From Adiantum capillus-veneris (lineage: Eukaryota > Streptophyta > Polypodiopsida > Polypodiales > Pteridaceae), in contig CM043971.1 of NCBI GenBank assembly GCA_014529385.2, positions 85,304,340 through 85,368,339 of the forward strand: a stretch of DNA of 64,000 bases, read 5' to 3'. Under the pieces are notes generated by a model. It had not been told where the DNA came from. It was given only the letters and a program-made list of their open reading frames with translations, and did not search any database. Shown in pieces: positions 28,951-41,369 of the stretch; the stretch's first letter is position 1; each line of letters begins with the position of its first letter. The position numbers and the translations under genes were made by a program.

Positions 28951-29230
28951 TCGCGGTAGCGAGATGATTCCGTGGTTAGCGGAGATTAAGCTGAGGTTAT
29001 CGGATCTCTTTTGTTCCTCGCGGGTAGCAGGATGCCTCGCGGGTAGTGGGATGCCTGGCGGTTAGCAAGATGCCTCGCGATTAGCGAGATGCCTGGCGGT
29101 TAGCAAGATGCCTCACGATTAGCGGGATGCCTCGCGGTTAACGAGATAGAAAGGTTGCACAATTCGCGGTTAGCAAATAAATCCTTTGCAAAGGCTCTGT
29201 TGGTTAAACAGAGGAATTCCGCGAGTAGCG
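28951..29230 (+). repeat. Minisatellite with about 23-bp unit
   Basis: About ten imperfect copies of a unit like CTCGCGGTTAGCGAGATGC. Many units are themselves short inverted repeats (CTCGCGG...GCGAG), so the array is hairpin-prone. Noncoding. The rest of 29231-29780 has no recognisable feature. Confidence 0.8.
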
Positions 29231-29779
29231 GCAAACTCATGAGCAATTGGAAAAGTTATTTTTGTTAAAATATAGGACTTTCTTCATTAGGCTTTGTTTT
29301 AATTGTTTTGGTATTGTTTGAAGGGTTATATAAAAGAACCTGTGTTTGGAATTAATTAAGGAACACTGTTTGTATATGTAAAACCGTGTGATAAAAAGTG
29401 TGCGCGTGGGGATGGCTCAGGTTGCCAGTCAAGGATGGGTGGTCTCTAATAGTCGAGAAACTCTCCACTCCTTCTTATTAAGAGAAGTGAAATTAAAGAC
29501 TCATTGTGCCAAGAGTCGAGATGACCCAAATCTACTTGACACAAGATTACTATTTAGTTAAACTAAGTCTCATATCATATTTATGGTTTAAGGATGGCGG
29601 CCGTGCCTCTTAAATATGGGGAAAAAGACATTGTTTATGGATTCTAAATATGTCAATGGGATTTTATCTTTGTGTTCGGAAAGAGCTTCATTGGAATCTT
29701 AGATTTATCAACCTGGCTTGTGGCGTATGACCCTTATAACCATGTAAATGATGGATAGAGGACTTCCTCTCTTCTGTTG

Positions 29780-30420
29780 CTCGTATCTCTACTTTGTGGA
29801 AACAAAGTAGGGTGTCGCCAATGGAAAAGGAGAATAAAGAAAGGCCGTCTATCAAAGTCGCCCCAATCTTCTCGGGTTTGGGGACCTCACATTTTCGGCA
29901 TCATTTCCAAGATGTTAGTCATTGAGGGAACAATGATTACTTTGAAATTCTTTGACAGCTTCAAGAGTCGTAGTACCCCTACAAAAGATACCACCAGTTT
30001 GAGGGATAGTTGGGGTAGCTGGTGTACAAAAAAATGATGGATTGAGGCCACACAGCTTCCTCAAAAAGTTAGACAGATCAGCCCCAAAGGAAGAGAGTAG
30101 GGCAAGCTCTTGTTGGTATTGTAAAGAGAGTATGGGAAGTTGGGCTATGTACTAGGCGATCAAATTTACTCCTTCCTTGGAGTCCTTGTCTAAAGTAGCC
30201 AAAACTGTAACCCAATCATTAAAAGATAACATGTGCAAGATAGACATTTTCTTGTCTGAGGTAAGATCCGAGTCATATATTAGTTGATAAGATCCAAGCT
30301 GTTAATACATCTGAGAACAAGAGACGTGGCTACAGACAGGGGCTCAGAGGTCAATTCCAATCCTTGAGAGGGAGCAAGAGTCTGCAATATACCAAAAACG
30401 TTTAGTGGCGTTTATAATTA
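29780..30420 (-). pseudogene. Relic of an unidentified helical-repeat-like protein gene
   Basis: On the minus strand, a TTGCAG 3' splice-site-like sequence is followed by coherent protein sequence in shifting frames: EPLSVATSLVLRCINSLDL, then DKKMSILHMLSFNDW, VTVLATLDKDSKEGVNLIA, stop, IAQLPILSLQYQQELALL, SFGADLSNFLRKLCGL, and farther on LKLVVSFVGVLRLLKLSKN. The alternating amphipathic helices resemble HEAT/ARM-type repeats, but I cannot name the family. It contains at least two frameshifts and stops. It is the only sequence here that looks like a degraded host gene and not transposon debris. Confidence 0.45.
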
Positions 30421-30562
30421 CTTACAGTAGTAAGTAATACAATCCTTGCCCTTTCTAGCAAGGAAGGGTGTGGTTCTAACTGCCAAAGCATTTTTTTGTT
30501 TACAATCTTTAAGGTACAACTTTTATGTTCGAGAATCTTTGTATGATTCTCAAGGATGTGTT

Positions 30563-30810
30563 CCCAGGGGGTTCACCTTACATAGTATGTAACCTATCAC
30601 GTGAGTTCAACAGAAGGGTATTTAAATCCCTTAAAACTTACAAAAATAAATTTACATAAGGATATGTTTTTTACAAATCTAAAATAAATTTACAGAATTT
30701 AAAAGAAAAGGGTTCATTATATTTCCTAGAAAATTCACAGAATAGAGATTTTAGAAAAAGAGCCTGAACGCACGTGATATAGTGGCCTTAAATATAGTGA
30801 ACCCCCCGGG
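30563..30810. mobile_element. MITE, copy 3 (248 bp)
   Basis: Ends CCCAGGGGGTTCACC and, inverted, CCCGGGGGGTTCACT. The inner arms CCTATCACGTGAGTTCA and TGAACGCACGTGATATAG are also inverted. Imperfect 8-bp duplication GATGTGTT / GCTGTGCT (30555-30562, 30811-30818). It shares its interior with the copy at 2625-2880. Noncoding. Confidence 0.75.
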
Positions 30811-33257
30811 GCTGTGCTTTACACTCATGCGGGCTGTCATTCTAAAAGGTTTGTGGTCCTGAAAGGAAACATGAAGATGATTAGTTTCTGTAAATTGGGC
30901 CTGCAAACCTTAAACTGGCAAAGTCAAAGACTATAATAGCCGTGAGTAGGAGACCATAAAAATCGTCTATGAAGGACCACCTAACACCACTCAACTAGTC
31001 AAGGGATTATAGACTGTGGGTCCATCCTAGAGCTACATTTCATGATTAGTTTCCAAAGCCAGCATCCCGGTTTTTCCAAAAAGAAAAACCTTATGTAGGA
31101 TGTGTGTGTAGCTGTTTTACCATAAATAATACGACATAATTGAACTTTTTACATTCAGGCTTTAGAAAAAAGGAAATGATAAGTACAAAAACAACTCAAT
31201 CTTAGAATTATTTTTGTAGAATGTTTGTAAGAATGAGGCCTCATTCCATTATACAAATAACATAAGAACTTCCCAAGCAGTAAGTGAACGTGTAATCCAG
31301 TGTAGGACAGCTTGCCAAAGCTAAAGAAAACCTTCCAAGATAAGATAGAGTCCTTACCTACATCCATCCAAAGAAGACAACATATATTTTAGCCTTGGAT
31401 GTGTTTTATAGGTATCAGTGGACTATACCAGTTGTTATCCACGTCCATCTTACAAGCTTTTAAAAAAAACTTTTACAAGCTAAGTCCATAGTAATTATGT
31501 GGACAAATGTTTTTCACAAAAGAACCCAAAGTTTTTGATTTAGTTTTATATCATTCTGATTAGAAGGCCATCACCCCGTCTAATCCAAGTTTCTGAATCC
31601 CCCCACTTTTGTTATCATATTTTTTATCTTCCTAGATTAATGAAAGCACCATCATATGAAGTTTATGAAAAAAATAGTTCCAATCCAGCCATAGGATAGT
31701 TCAATGTTTGTTTTAAGTCGAGTAAATTTTAGGCCTACCATGGTATCCAAATCCACCAGTTTGCAAGTCATATACCTTATATATCATTTTGGCCAACCCA
31801 GGTGGCAAGATACCCTTGCCGAATCAAGTTAGAACATGAGTCTAACTGAAAAAGAATTATGCTATACAGTTATCAGTGAATGAAAGAAAGGGATCCTTGT
31901 AGTACTTTATAACGACGGATTTAGACATTCAACCAGTAACTAAAGAAGTAGGGCCAGAAAAAACCATCAATCACCCGTATGCAGCAAGGCCAAGCCGTTT
32001 TTTCACCATAATTTAAAAAACCATATTGCCCATGTAAATACGGATAAGTAGCAAATTAACCAGAATTTGGGAACAGTCCAAAAATTCGTCATGGAATGCA
32101 GTCATGGCAACTTCCCATACCATAATGATGTCAAATATCATTGTGTAATGGTAAAACCCCTTTTTGCTCACAAAACCAAGCTAAGCAGTGATAGGCAGTA
32201 GATCAAAACAGTTACCAAGCACCAAAGGGAACATCAACCGCTAGTGAGTAAGAAGAAACTATAATGTATTACCCTTTATCTTGGCCAAAAGAAATGTTCA
32301 GATACAGCAGTAGCGTGCAACTTGGCCCAATTATCCACAAAAAATATTTACTATCAGTGTGCAGAGGTAGAGGGTGGGAGACACCACCCCATTTCAAGCT
32401 CCCAACAAAATAAAAAAAACATAAGGTTGATCCAGTCATAGAACCAAAGCCCATGCAAAAAAGGCACCAGTTAGCATGCCAACCTACAATCATATTAGCA
32501 AGCACCAAAAAATTGTCTATTTGTACAAGTTATCAGGGCAAATTCATAACCAAACAAGTGGTTAGTCAACCGAACAGTAGCAAGTAGGTAGGTTTCCTTT
32601 TAACCAGATTTTAAAAGCAACAGCAGGTAGTAAGCCATAAAAAAGAACCACCAATATGGGATCCTCAACAGAACTAACACAAAACAAATAGCAATCAGAA
32701 TCCCAATATTGTGATTAAAGTCTTGCAGAAAAAATAACCCATTGTTCCTTATTATACTTTGTGAAAGCTACTCAAGGTGTCATGCCTTTTAAAGTAGTAC
32801 ATGTATATTGCCCTAAAAACATAGGTGCAAAAAAAACCATCATTAAAAGTAGCCGACCTTTGTTACTTGTGTTGTGAGCTCCATACTTCGGTGCAGTAGA
32901 GATATAGACACGCAGTCCTATTTTATGCAAAAAAACGGAGCATAAACAAAGCTAATTGAGGGGTAGAATTGCACCCTCAACTTTTAAATAGAGGAGGGAG
33001 GGAGGTCGCCAATAACTGCATAGTGTGCAGATTGCCATGAATGGAGAGATCCCCAGCTGAGATGGTGAGTGTGCCTGCAAGGTTTAATGAAGAGGCAACC
33101 CAAGTGCTCTCATGGTTGGGTTAACCCGAGGCAGTACCACGATGTAGCACTCATGTTTTTAGAAGGGCCACGCTTCATGGTGGAGACCATAGGAGATAGG
33201 ATTCAATAGAATCTCAAGAGCTAAATAAGCTCAAGATTGCTTAATAGGTAGGTGATA

Positions 33258-33258
<1 letters not shown>

Positions 33259-33294
<36 letters not shown>
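33259..33294 (+). repeat. TG microsatellite
   Basis: (TG)18, with a second interrupted TG tract at 33433-33462. Confidence 0.97.
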
Positions 33295-33295
<1 letters not shown>

Positions 33296-34652
33296 CTATT
33301 AGCCCAGGCAGAAAAAACCACCACCACAATATGTCCCTTGTAATTTAGAAGGGCCAAGTCCCATGGTGGAGACTCAACAAACTGAAGCTTTATGAAGTGA
33401 GTAACCAATAAGTTTAGGGGTTTTAAACTACTAGTGTGTGTGTGTGTATGTGTGTGTGTGTAGAACTTACTAGAATTATGTAAGGTGAAGATTCACTTTA
33501 TCATTCGAAAAGAATAGAATGCAAGAGAAGTCAAGCCATGTGAGGAAGTGAAATGAAAGGTGAAATAAAAATATACATTTAATATTTTAAAATGAAATTA
33601 ACATTTAAGGTAAGTCTCAATCATCACAAAACATTGAAAGTATGCCTAACCCAACACATGGCTAAGGCTTCTTTTAGAAAGCCAATACATAGCCTTTCAA
33701 AACACCTCAAGTTGAAGGGTGAGTTTAGAAAATGGAAAGATCTATGAAGGTGGAAAGTCAAAAGACTAGTTTAGGAAATGAAAAGACCTACTAAGGTGAA
33801 AAGTCAAAAGATGATTTGTGTCCTTTTAAAGAGGTAGTCTTCTTCAAATTGGTGGCATTTGTGTTTTTTTTCTCCTTTATTTTTCCTTTAGCAAATTCTT
33901 TTCTTTGAAGTGTCCTTGCACTATGTAGGTAGTGAATATATTTCTTTTGAATCCATTAGGAATACCCATATAGCTACCCATACAATGATAGAACAATATT
34001 TTGATTCAATTTGAATTAGAGTCATTTTAAGTTAGCAAGTATAGTTTTCTCAACATTGCTAATTTGATAGAAAAAAATGTCTTAGATTTGTAGCGTATAC
34101 GAATATCTAATCATTCATTTCAAATTTGCTATATATAGATGGGGCTCGAAGGGATTGTAAAGGACATAAAGTGGAACCCATTTTTCATGTCTGTTGTTTT
34201 TGTATTTATTTATTGTGCCAAATATTCTCATAGGTATGAGATTTTTTATTCTTATGAAAAGTTTTATGGCTACCTATATATCTATAAGCCCAAATTTCAA
34301 TCAATAAAATATTTAATTAGTGATAGTAATGACTGTGGCTATATAAATTCTCGTGATATATCAACAAAATGTTTAAAAATGTAGCTTTTTTGTACCTAAT
34401 TCTACATCTAGAAAACAAAATGTGAGGCTTAGATAACCATACCATGTGATCAACAACCCATTGAAGCTTATGGAGAAAGTAGTTTCATGGCCTAGAAAAA
34501 TCCCTAACATTCTTATTATGTGATTAACCTCAAGAAATTACTGTTTTGAGTAAAATGTGAGAGTACATCACCTTTGGAGGCTTACCAAATGATGAATAAT
34601 TTTGAAGGTTACTCATTTCTTTCATAAGTAGTGGCTTGGTGGTGGGGCGGGA

Positions 34653-34671
34653 GGGGGGGGGGGGGGGGGGG
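34653..34671 (+). repeat. Poly-G tract
   Basis: About 19 consecutive G after GGGGCGGGA. Likely length-variable and prone to sequencing error. Confidence 0.95.
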
Positions 34672-35838
34672 ATCCACTCTATACAAATTGTGTATATTGC
34701 ATGCATTCAAGGACTATTTATAAAGCTCCTTATATATGAATTTTTGACAAATAGAATACACCCTTTTTCTATTTAGTCTATAACTTCTTCCCCCAATTCC
34801 ATTTTACGGTGCCCTTTTGTATGTGAAAATGTGAGAAAAAATTAAATTTAATAACACTTCCTACTGCACTCGCGTGATAGTCACATAATTATTAAGTGAC
34901 CCCCTCATTCAAGAGTAGTGATCTCTTAACTTCAAGCTTAACATAGGATTTTTCAAAAGCAACAAGTCTACTAAGAGAATCAAAGTTTTCTTCAAAAAGT
35001 TGAAAGGAGACTTTATATATTGTTAGGTTATCAATTTAATGTTAATAATTCTACTACAAAAAATCCCATTGACATAGTTCAAGAACCTTGGATAGTCTCT
35101 CCACACATCCTTACCATGGAGTTTGTATATCCACTCAGCTCGAGATAGATCCCACTCTCCTCTCTGTTAGACTTGACCCATGCATTGTCGAGATGCTCGA
35201 GGTATGGACTATGCAAACCTTTCTTGAGGAAATCCAATCACCATCTATAAATTACAATATTGACTCCATTGACCAAAACATACAATATGAATCATATGCC
35301 CCAATAAAACTTAATAGTCAAATACTCAAATAGTAGGTGTTGCACAGTGCATGCAAAGTGCGGTTGCTCCTTTCTGTTGTGTATGGCTTATATGGTTGCC
35401 TTCCACCGCACAAATGCCTTGCCAAAGTGGTTTTGTCAAAAAGCTTACAGTGCCTCTCCAAGAGATAGGCCACAATCACATACAACATGTGAGTGGAGCT
35501 TCTTCAATATGGAATTCTTGGGCTCCATCTTCTTCACCAAGTTGAATAAACCCCTGCACTTCAAGAATTAGCAATATTGCATTCATATATATGATCCTGT
35601 ACTCTAATGTTACTATATCCACCTTTCTACCTACCACCAGTAGACGTGCATTCTACTGCGAGAATAGAATACGAGAATGGATTCTCTTGAGTTGGAATAG
35701 ATGTCTCGGTCTGGAAACATCACTCTTGGCCAGTATGTCAACAAAACAACATTTCCTACAATGTTTCATTGGATATAAACTTAGATAATTATAAAAAAGT
35801 CAATGCGTTCAAAAGCAAAGAATACTTACTTTGCAACA

Positions 35839-36666
35839 CTAATGTGTAGCCTTTGAAACCTTGAAGGGGGTCATTTTGCATCCTTTCTCTCCCCAACCCA
35901 CAAATGAAATACACATTTGAAAGAAGTTCGCGCCATTCTCAGGATTGGTGATGATCGTTGTCTCAAATCTCTTTCGAATGAAGAACTTCTTAGTCTCTCT
36001 TAGAGCCATGTCATAGCTTCCTTTGTACTTCTCTTCTCTTGAAAAGTACTCTCTATTGTCCATAGCAAGCATATTCTGCGTTTAATGGTAATACATTACA
36101 TCAAAATCCTCCTATACTATACAACATAAAGACAAACTGTTAAGTTTTAAAAAAATACAATGAATTCATCCAATACATGCGTATTATAACTTACATTCAC
36201 CTTCCACAATAGTTGTGCTAGCAAAGACATTGGTAGTCTAAGCCATCTTGATTAGTTAATTGTCGTACCATGAAGCAACCTCTTAGCTTTTTCCATGTCC
36301 TCCTCATTGAGCTTGTCCAACAAGGATTGTGGACCCACAAGTGGTAACTTTTGTATCATGAAGATGTTGTGGGCAGTGGTGTGAGGCACATGGACTCGTG
36401 TGACCCTGATTTTATGGTAACAATTTGTCAACAATTTTAAATTTAAGTGCAAAAAAAATACAATTAAAAACCTTACTTGTTGATCATGTTGCACACTAAT
36501 AGAAATTATGTCATCTCCTTAAGGTCATATTTTACACTCATGATTTCAAGCCTTCGAGGTTGAAAATTCTTACAGCCACTTGCGCAATGCCCAATCTTTT
36601 GAAGCGTGAAGCCGATGATCCCCATCCCACAAAATTTACATTTTCTCCTCCATGTAACTGCTCTAG
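35839..36666 (-). pseudogene. Unidentified minus-strand gene remnant with possible intron
   Basis: Frame 35839-36072 reads MLAMDNREYFSREEKYKG and ends with GEKGCKMTPFKVSKATH. It is preceded by an ACGCAG 3' splice-like site at about 36073. About 120 bp upstream (near 36193-36199) a GTAAGT 5' splice-like site follows a segment with TTNVFASTIVEGE. Further upstream lie QKLPLVGPQSLLDKLNEED (36252-36400) and a Cys/His-rich piece CKFCGMGIIGF with GHCASGC (36538-36662). Gypsy-3 interrupts the region at 36671. No family is recognised. Confidence 0.35.
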
Positions 36667-36671
36667 AGTGG
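36667..36671. repeat. Gypsy-3 target-site duplication, left
   Basis: AGTGG precedes the LTR start TGATGGCGG. The same five bases follow the other LTR at 44133-44137. Confidence 0.92.
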
Positions 36672-38179
36672 TGATGGCGGAAAAAAGAGCAGTGCAATCG
36701 GGTGGCCTCTGTACTCGTGCACACTCCACAAACCACGCCTCATGCAAACAAGAAAAGAACAAAACAAAGGGGGCACCACCCTAAATTAAGAGGTTTAGGG
36801 ACCTCACACATAGTGCACATAGGCAAGTGAGACTTTTGGCATTATGATGGCATCAAAACATATGGCAAAACACATAGAAACGAAGCTTAGGGACCTTATG
36901 TAGCATATATATACACAAGACATCAGCTTAACAATACAACGGCATCTGATCATACATAACAAGGATATAGAGAAGCAAGCCAAGAATGGCATAATCCCTT
37001 GTCAAAAACAATCAACCCAGCAAGTAGGTATGATCCTACTAGCAACACATCAATACCTTAGAGAATGATGGCGAGGATGGTGGCCATGGAGCATGAGAGA
37101 AGACTCCTTATTTAGGTTTTAGGGCTAGTAATGTAGCATACTAGAGGGAGAGAGAGAGAGAGAGGGAGAGAGAGTAGAGCTCCATCCATAGCTCCTCGTT
37201 GTGAGCAATGTCGTCATAGCTTCATTGCTTGGTGAAGTGGGTGAAGTGTTGTGTTTTGAGTGAGAGAAGGCCTCCTTATATAGGTTTCTGAAAGGGTTTA
37301 GGATTAGGGATAAACATGCTTAAATCCGTTGATTGGGGTTACTTTTTGCTTAGGGTGGTCAACAGATTGAGGTCACCTGATATGTCACCATCAAGATATT
37401 CTCTAGAGTGATCTGAGAGGGGAGGGTAAATGCTGATTTTTCTGATTGTGACACATGGGGATAAGGCCTTGACCAACATTTATGAGCAGGTAAGGTGGCT
37501 GCTGAAACTGGAGGTTCTGCACATGTCAGCTGGATCCTCCTAAATATCAAATTCTCAAAAAATCCTCAACCATGGCTTCTTTTGACATGGGTTCTTTGAA
37601 AAAATCAGCATGTCTCTTTTCAACTCAAAAGTATTTATCCCTGTTGACTCACCTTTACCATAAGATTTTCCCCTTTTCTCCTCCTGTAACTGCATTGTTG
37701 ATGCCCAATCACTGCTTCTAATAACAGTGAACTGTTACCTACCAAATACTTATGGTGCAGTAAAAAATATTTACCATGGGTAAAAGTAGTTGCTGTAGGT
37801 AAAAAGTGATTTGTATTTACCATGTCGGTGAAAAATATTTACTGTAGGTAAAAAGTATTTACTGTGGTAAAAAATATTTACTGTTGGTAAAAAAGTAAAA
37901 ACGGAGTATGCTGTGTTGTGAGTCCACACGAACATCCTCGTGTAAATTTCACTAGAAATTCACACCTAGAATGGGCTATTCTGTAAGATATAGGTTGTAG
38001 GCATGCATAAGAGCTCGTTCCCACGTATCTTCTGTCCATGGCACTTTTTACTCTTTGGTGCTTGTGAAGTAGATTTTTCTTCTCTTTCGAGATCCCTTGG
38101 ACTAGAGTATCCTCATCTCCCCAACAACTGACTGTGCCTTTATTGCATCTTCACAAGGGGTCCTAAAAACCATGCATCA
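36672..38179 (-). repeat. Gypsy-3 3' LTR
   Basis: 1,508 bp, TGATGGCGG...CATGCATCA, nearly identical to 42655-44132. It contains a GA tract near 37145-37175 and, at about 37735-37900, a run of imperfect TATTTACTGTRGGTAAAAAG repeats. Confidence 0.95.
37735..37900 (+). repeat. TATTTACTG/GGTAAAAA tandem motif in the Gypsy-3 LTR
   Basis: About six units of roughly 20-25 bp alternate TATTTAC and GTAAAAA/GTAAATA-like halves, giving a hairpin-prone AT-rich block. It is duplicated in the other LTR at about 43690-43855. Confidence 0.8.
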
Positions 38180-38189
38180 TATAGCCCTC

Positions 38190-39175
38190 CCCCTTAAGCT
38201 AGAGGTATTTGATGCCTCTAGATGTAGGTTGTGCTACAATAGGGTTCTCTTGAATACTTACCCACCTGGTACCAATTGAATTTGCCATGTTACTGCTTTC
38301 TTGGCTGATGCACCCTGTTTAGTCCTTTCTGATGAATAATTGTATCCATCCATGACTAACAACTGGTCTCTTAGACCCTTGAAAGCCATACCCCATCTAT
38401 TGTCAATATCCGCTTTCACTGGTAGCATTCTCTTTTTTTTTTTTTTTGCCCAACCCCTCGTTGAGCATTCATGCTCAACCATAGTATTATTTAGGTAAAA
38501 GATGACTGTATAGAGAGAATTATATAACATAGATCTATAGACTGTATAAGAAAAATGATAGTATAGTGGCTATATAGATAGGATAGAGATAGAGAAAAAA
38601 GCATCTGCTACTGCATCACCCTCCAGGGTCAAATGGAAAGCTCAAAGCTCCCCCAGGCATGGTGTAGAATCCACGTGGATCAAAAGTAAAGCATTGCTCA
38701 TTGCCATCAACCTGTAAAACATGTATATCCAAGCCTTCCTTTGCACTTGTAGGCCAATAGACAGGCCACCCTTCCAGCTCTTTATGGCACGGAGCTTCGT
38801 CACCCTGCATCCATAATCCTTCATGTCCACTATAAGCATACTTGCCATCACTTGAGAAACCTGAATCATAAGCAGCTATCCTACCATCTGCTACAGAACC
38901 CTCCATGGTATAGTCCACTTCAAAAAAACCTCGCCATTGACACAAAAATATATGTAAAGCAACCTCCAATAACACATGTATCCATAGCATCACATAACAT
39001 AGCAAGACCCTGCCATTTGCCTCCACTTGCTGCATAGCCAAGCAAACCTGATCACTTTTCAAACCTGTATCCAACCCTCTGTAAACGTCTCCACAACCAT
39101 CTCTTTATACTCAGAAACATGACCTACTAGAGCTTCAACCTGTGCAAATACCTCATCACCAACAAGGTTGACGGC
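38190..39175 (-). other. Non-retroelement sequence captured in Gypsy-3
   Basis: After the motif HHIQLKEGA shared with Gypsy-2, the reading changes to DEVFAQVEALVGHVSEYKE. It then goes, past a stop, to a 152-codon frame (38616-39074) with WRGFFEVDYTMEGSVADGR, YDSGFSSDGKYAYSGHEGLW and NEQCFTFDPRGFYTMPGG, ending in a stop after FPFDPGG. A further frame at 38258-38530 has WGMAFKGLRDQLLVMDGYN, downstream of a 15-base poly-A run (minus strand). None resembles reverse transcriptase, RNase H or integrase. I do not recognise the protein. Transduction of host coding sequence is the best explanation. Confidence 0.6.
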
Positions 39176-40400
39176 ACCTTCCTTTAATTGGATATGGTGT
39201 TGGGTTACCGTCACTCCTTTAATGTGCTCGTAATCAGTTATAAAGAGGCCAGCATGCTTCTTTAGTACCTGCAAATAGGGTTCTCTCTCTTCTTCTAGTA
39301 GGTCCTTAGCTAGCATCTCCTCTAAGCCTGTGGCTTCTTCCTTGTTAAAGAGTCTTGACCACCTTCTCCTTCTGGGTTTCGCGGTATTATACCCATGAAT
39401 TCCAAAGAGCTAGCATCCTCCTCAGATGAAGAGAAACTGCTTGTGCTCCATTCATCCATAGAAGTCTCTATCTCTAGGTCTTGTTGTCTACCCTGCTTCA
39501 TGTCATACAAAATTTTTTGTTGCTTGCCACCTACCTTATGATTTGGTCGCAACTCAAGGGAACCTGTCTCCCAATCTTGCCTAGCTTTCATAGCCATAAG
39601 CCAAGGTCTTCCAAGGATTAGCGGATAGCCCTCCCCCTTAGTTGGGATCACATAAGCATCAATTGAGATTGCCACACCAAAAGCTGAAACCTTCACTCCA
39701 TTAACCTTTCCCACACAAGCCACCCTTACATTATTTGCCATCTTAGCTTGTAAGGAAGTTTGCTCGTTTACTTCCAAACCCAACCTGTGCATTAATTTCT
39801 CTGTCATAACACAAATGTTGGCTCCACCATCTACGTACACATTGGAGACTCGATGACTCTTAATCTTTGCATCAATGACTGGCACGATATCCTTCATGCC
39901 TCTTGCACTAATAGACCCAACTGACTTTGCCTTAGCCCTCCTGGTGCTGACCATCTTAGACCAGGTTCTACGCATCTTTGGGGAAAGGTGGAGGAGTTTC
40001 TGCCATGAAATCTTTGGTCCTTGCTTACTCACATCTGCTACCAAGTCGTAAGGTATGGATCCTACCCCAAGTGGAAAGTCTTCTACTCCTATGTGCCTCC
40101 TTGACCTACTCTTCCTTTTCTTGTCTCCTATCACTTGGGAGGAACCCTCATTCCCTTTATCCGGCTCTGAAGCTTCCATTTCATCAGTTCTTTGTCTCCT
40201 AACTCTCTTTATTGGCATGGCAATAGCTTCCTCCATTTTTTCTTTCCCTTTATCCTTACCATTGTCAAGACTTATGACAGAGACAGCCCTGTCCTCCCCT
40301 CCCGATGGTAGTGGAGGGATCTCTGCTGGTGCTTGTGGTGGTGGAGGAGGGTCTCTATATTTGGATTGGTGGAGCCACGTGTGCATTTTGTCTATTTAGT
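39175..40400 (-). CDS. Gypsy-3 aspartic protease polyprotein segment
   Basis: Open frame 39322-40386 (354 codons). Pro-rich N-terminus (RDPPPPPQAPAEIPP), basic linker, then the protease loop NVYVDGGANICVMTEKLM and YPLILGRPWLMAMKARQDW, followed by an acidic Ser-rich tail. 39059-39316 continues with DYEHIKGVTVTQHHIQLKE, the segment that precedes reverse transcriptase in Gypsy-2, and is then lost to foreign sequence. The D-G-G-A loop and LGRP are preserved, so the protease could be functional. Confidence 0.85.
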
Positions 40401-40404
40401 GGCC

Positions 40405-41272
40405 TAGCTCGAGGAGGAGTGACTTGCTGGCGAGGAGGTCGTCTTTGATTACCATTTCCTTGATAGAGTCGTGGATGGGGGCAATAATACATGCCGTGAC
40501 CTACCTCTCCACAGTTGTAGCAAATGTACTCACGTGCTTGCCTTTGTCCTTCTTGTCTATTTCATTCATTTCCTGGCTGGGGAGCCCTTACACCTCGAAC
40601 CAGATTGATGGACAGGCTCTCTAGTTGATTGGTGATTTGTTGAAGTAATTCTTGTTGAGAGGACTCTTGGTCTGTTGCTCCTGTCCCTGCTACTACCCTT
40701 GCCGTAAGTTGAGCTAGCGGTGGAGGCTCCATTCCCCCTTGTAGTTGAGCTTGGAATTTTAACTTCCTATCCTTCTCCCTTGCATAAGTCATAGCTTTAT
40801 CAAAGGTATCTGGGAATTTACCTTTTACCTTTTCTCGAAGGATGGGGTAAAGCCCTGCCAGGAAACAGTCCTTCTTTAGGCATTCTGGCGCCCTTTCTCC
40901 TTCACCTAGTGATGCACACCATTTCTCCCACAGGTTGGAAAACTTTCCTTCATAGCTTCTATAGTCATTGGGTGATGTTTGGCGTAGCTCTAAGAGCTGT
41001 CTCCATATCTCCTCTGGAGGCTCATGGCGGCGAAATTCTTCGATGAAGGCCATCTTTAAGGACTCCCAGTCTCTTCTTTCTTCAGGTGCCAAAGTTTGAT
41101 ACCATAATTTTGCACCTTCCCTCAAGACCAAAGGAAAGGCCCTTAACTTAGTAGCTTCGTCATCCCTTCCCGATACCAGAAAGGCCATTTCCAAATTATC
41201 CAAAAAGTCTGGAGCAACCTCCCCAGGCTTACCATAAAAATTAGGGAAGGCCATAAGTGAGAGAGTAAACAA
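40405..41272 (-). CDS. Gypsy-3 Gag with zinc knuckle
   Basis: Open frame 40562-41272 (236 codons). Capsid-type motifs AFPNFYGKPGEVAPDFLDN, KLWYQTLAPEERRDWESL and KFSNLWEKWCASL, and a conserved REKVKGKFPDTFDKA also seen in Gypsy-2. A TGA at 40562-40564 is followed in frame by an intact C-x2-C-x4-H-x4-C knuckle (CYNCGEVGHGMYYC, about 40490-40530) and a Pro/Arg-rich tail. The start could be the second Met (MAFPNF), aligning with Gypsy-2. Confidence 0.85.
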
Positions 41273-41369
41273 TTACACAAACAGCTCCAATTTATTTTAC
41301 ACAAACAGCTCCAATTTATTTTAAAATAGAGTATGGTAATTACAATTTGAAGCTTTAGCACAACTTAGC

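Larger units (their letters stand above)
30819..35838. other. Noncoding stretch with microsatellites
   Basis: AT-rich, no convincing reading frame on either strand. It contains TG repeats at 33259-33294 and 33433-33462 and a poly-G run at about 34653-34671. Short frames (31155-31367, 32269-32508, 34139-34384, 35088-35571) show no known motif. Confidence 0.6.

Noticed and set aside
38258-39074. Envelope-like gene in Gypsy-3
   Set aside because: No signal peptide, transmembrane anchor or fusion-peptide pattern is visible, and it replaces pol instead of following it.
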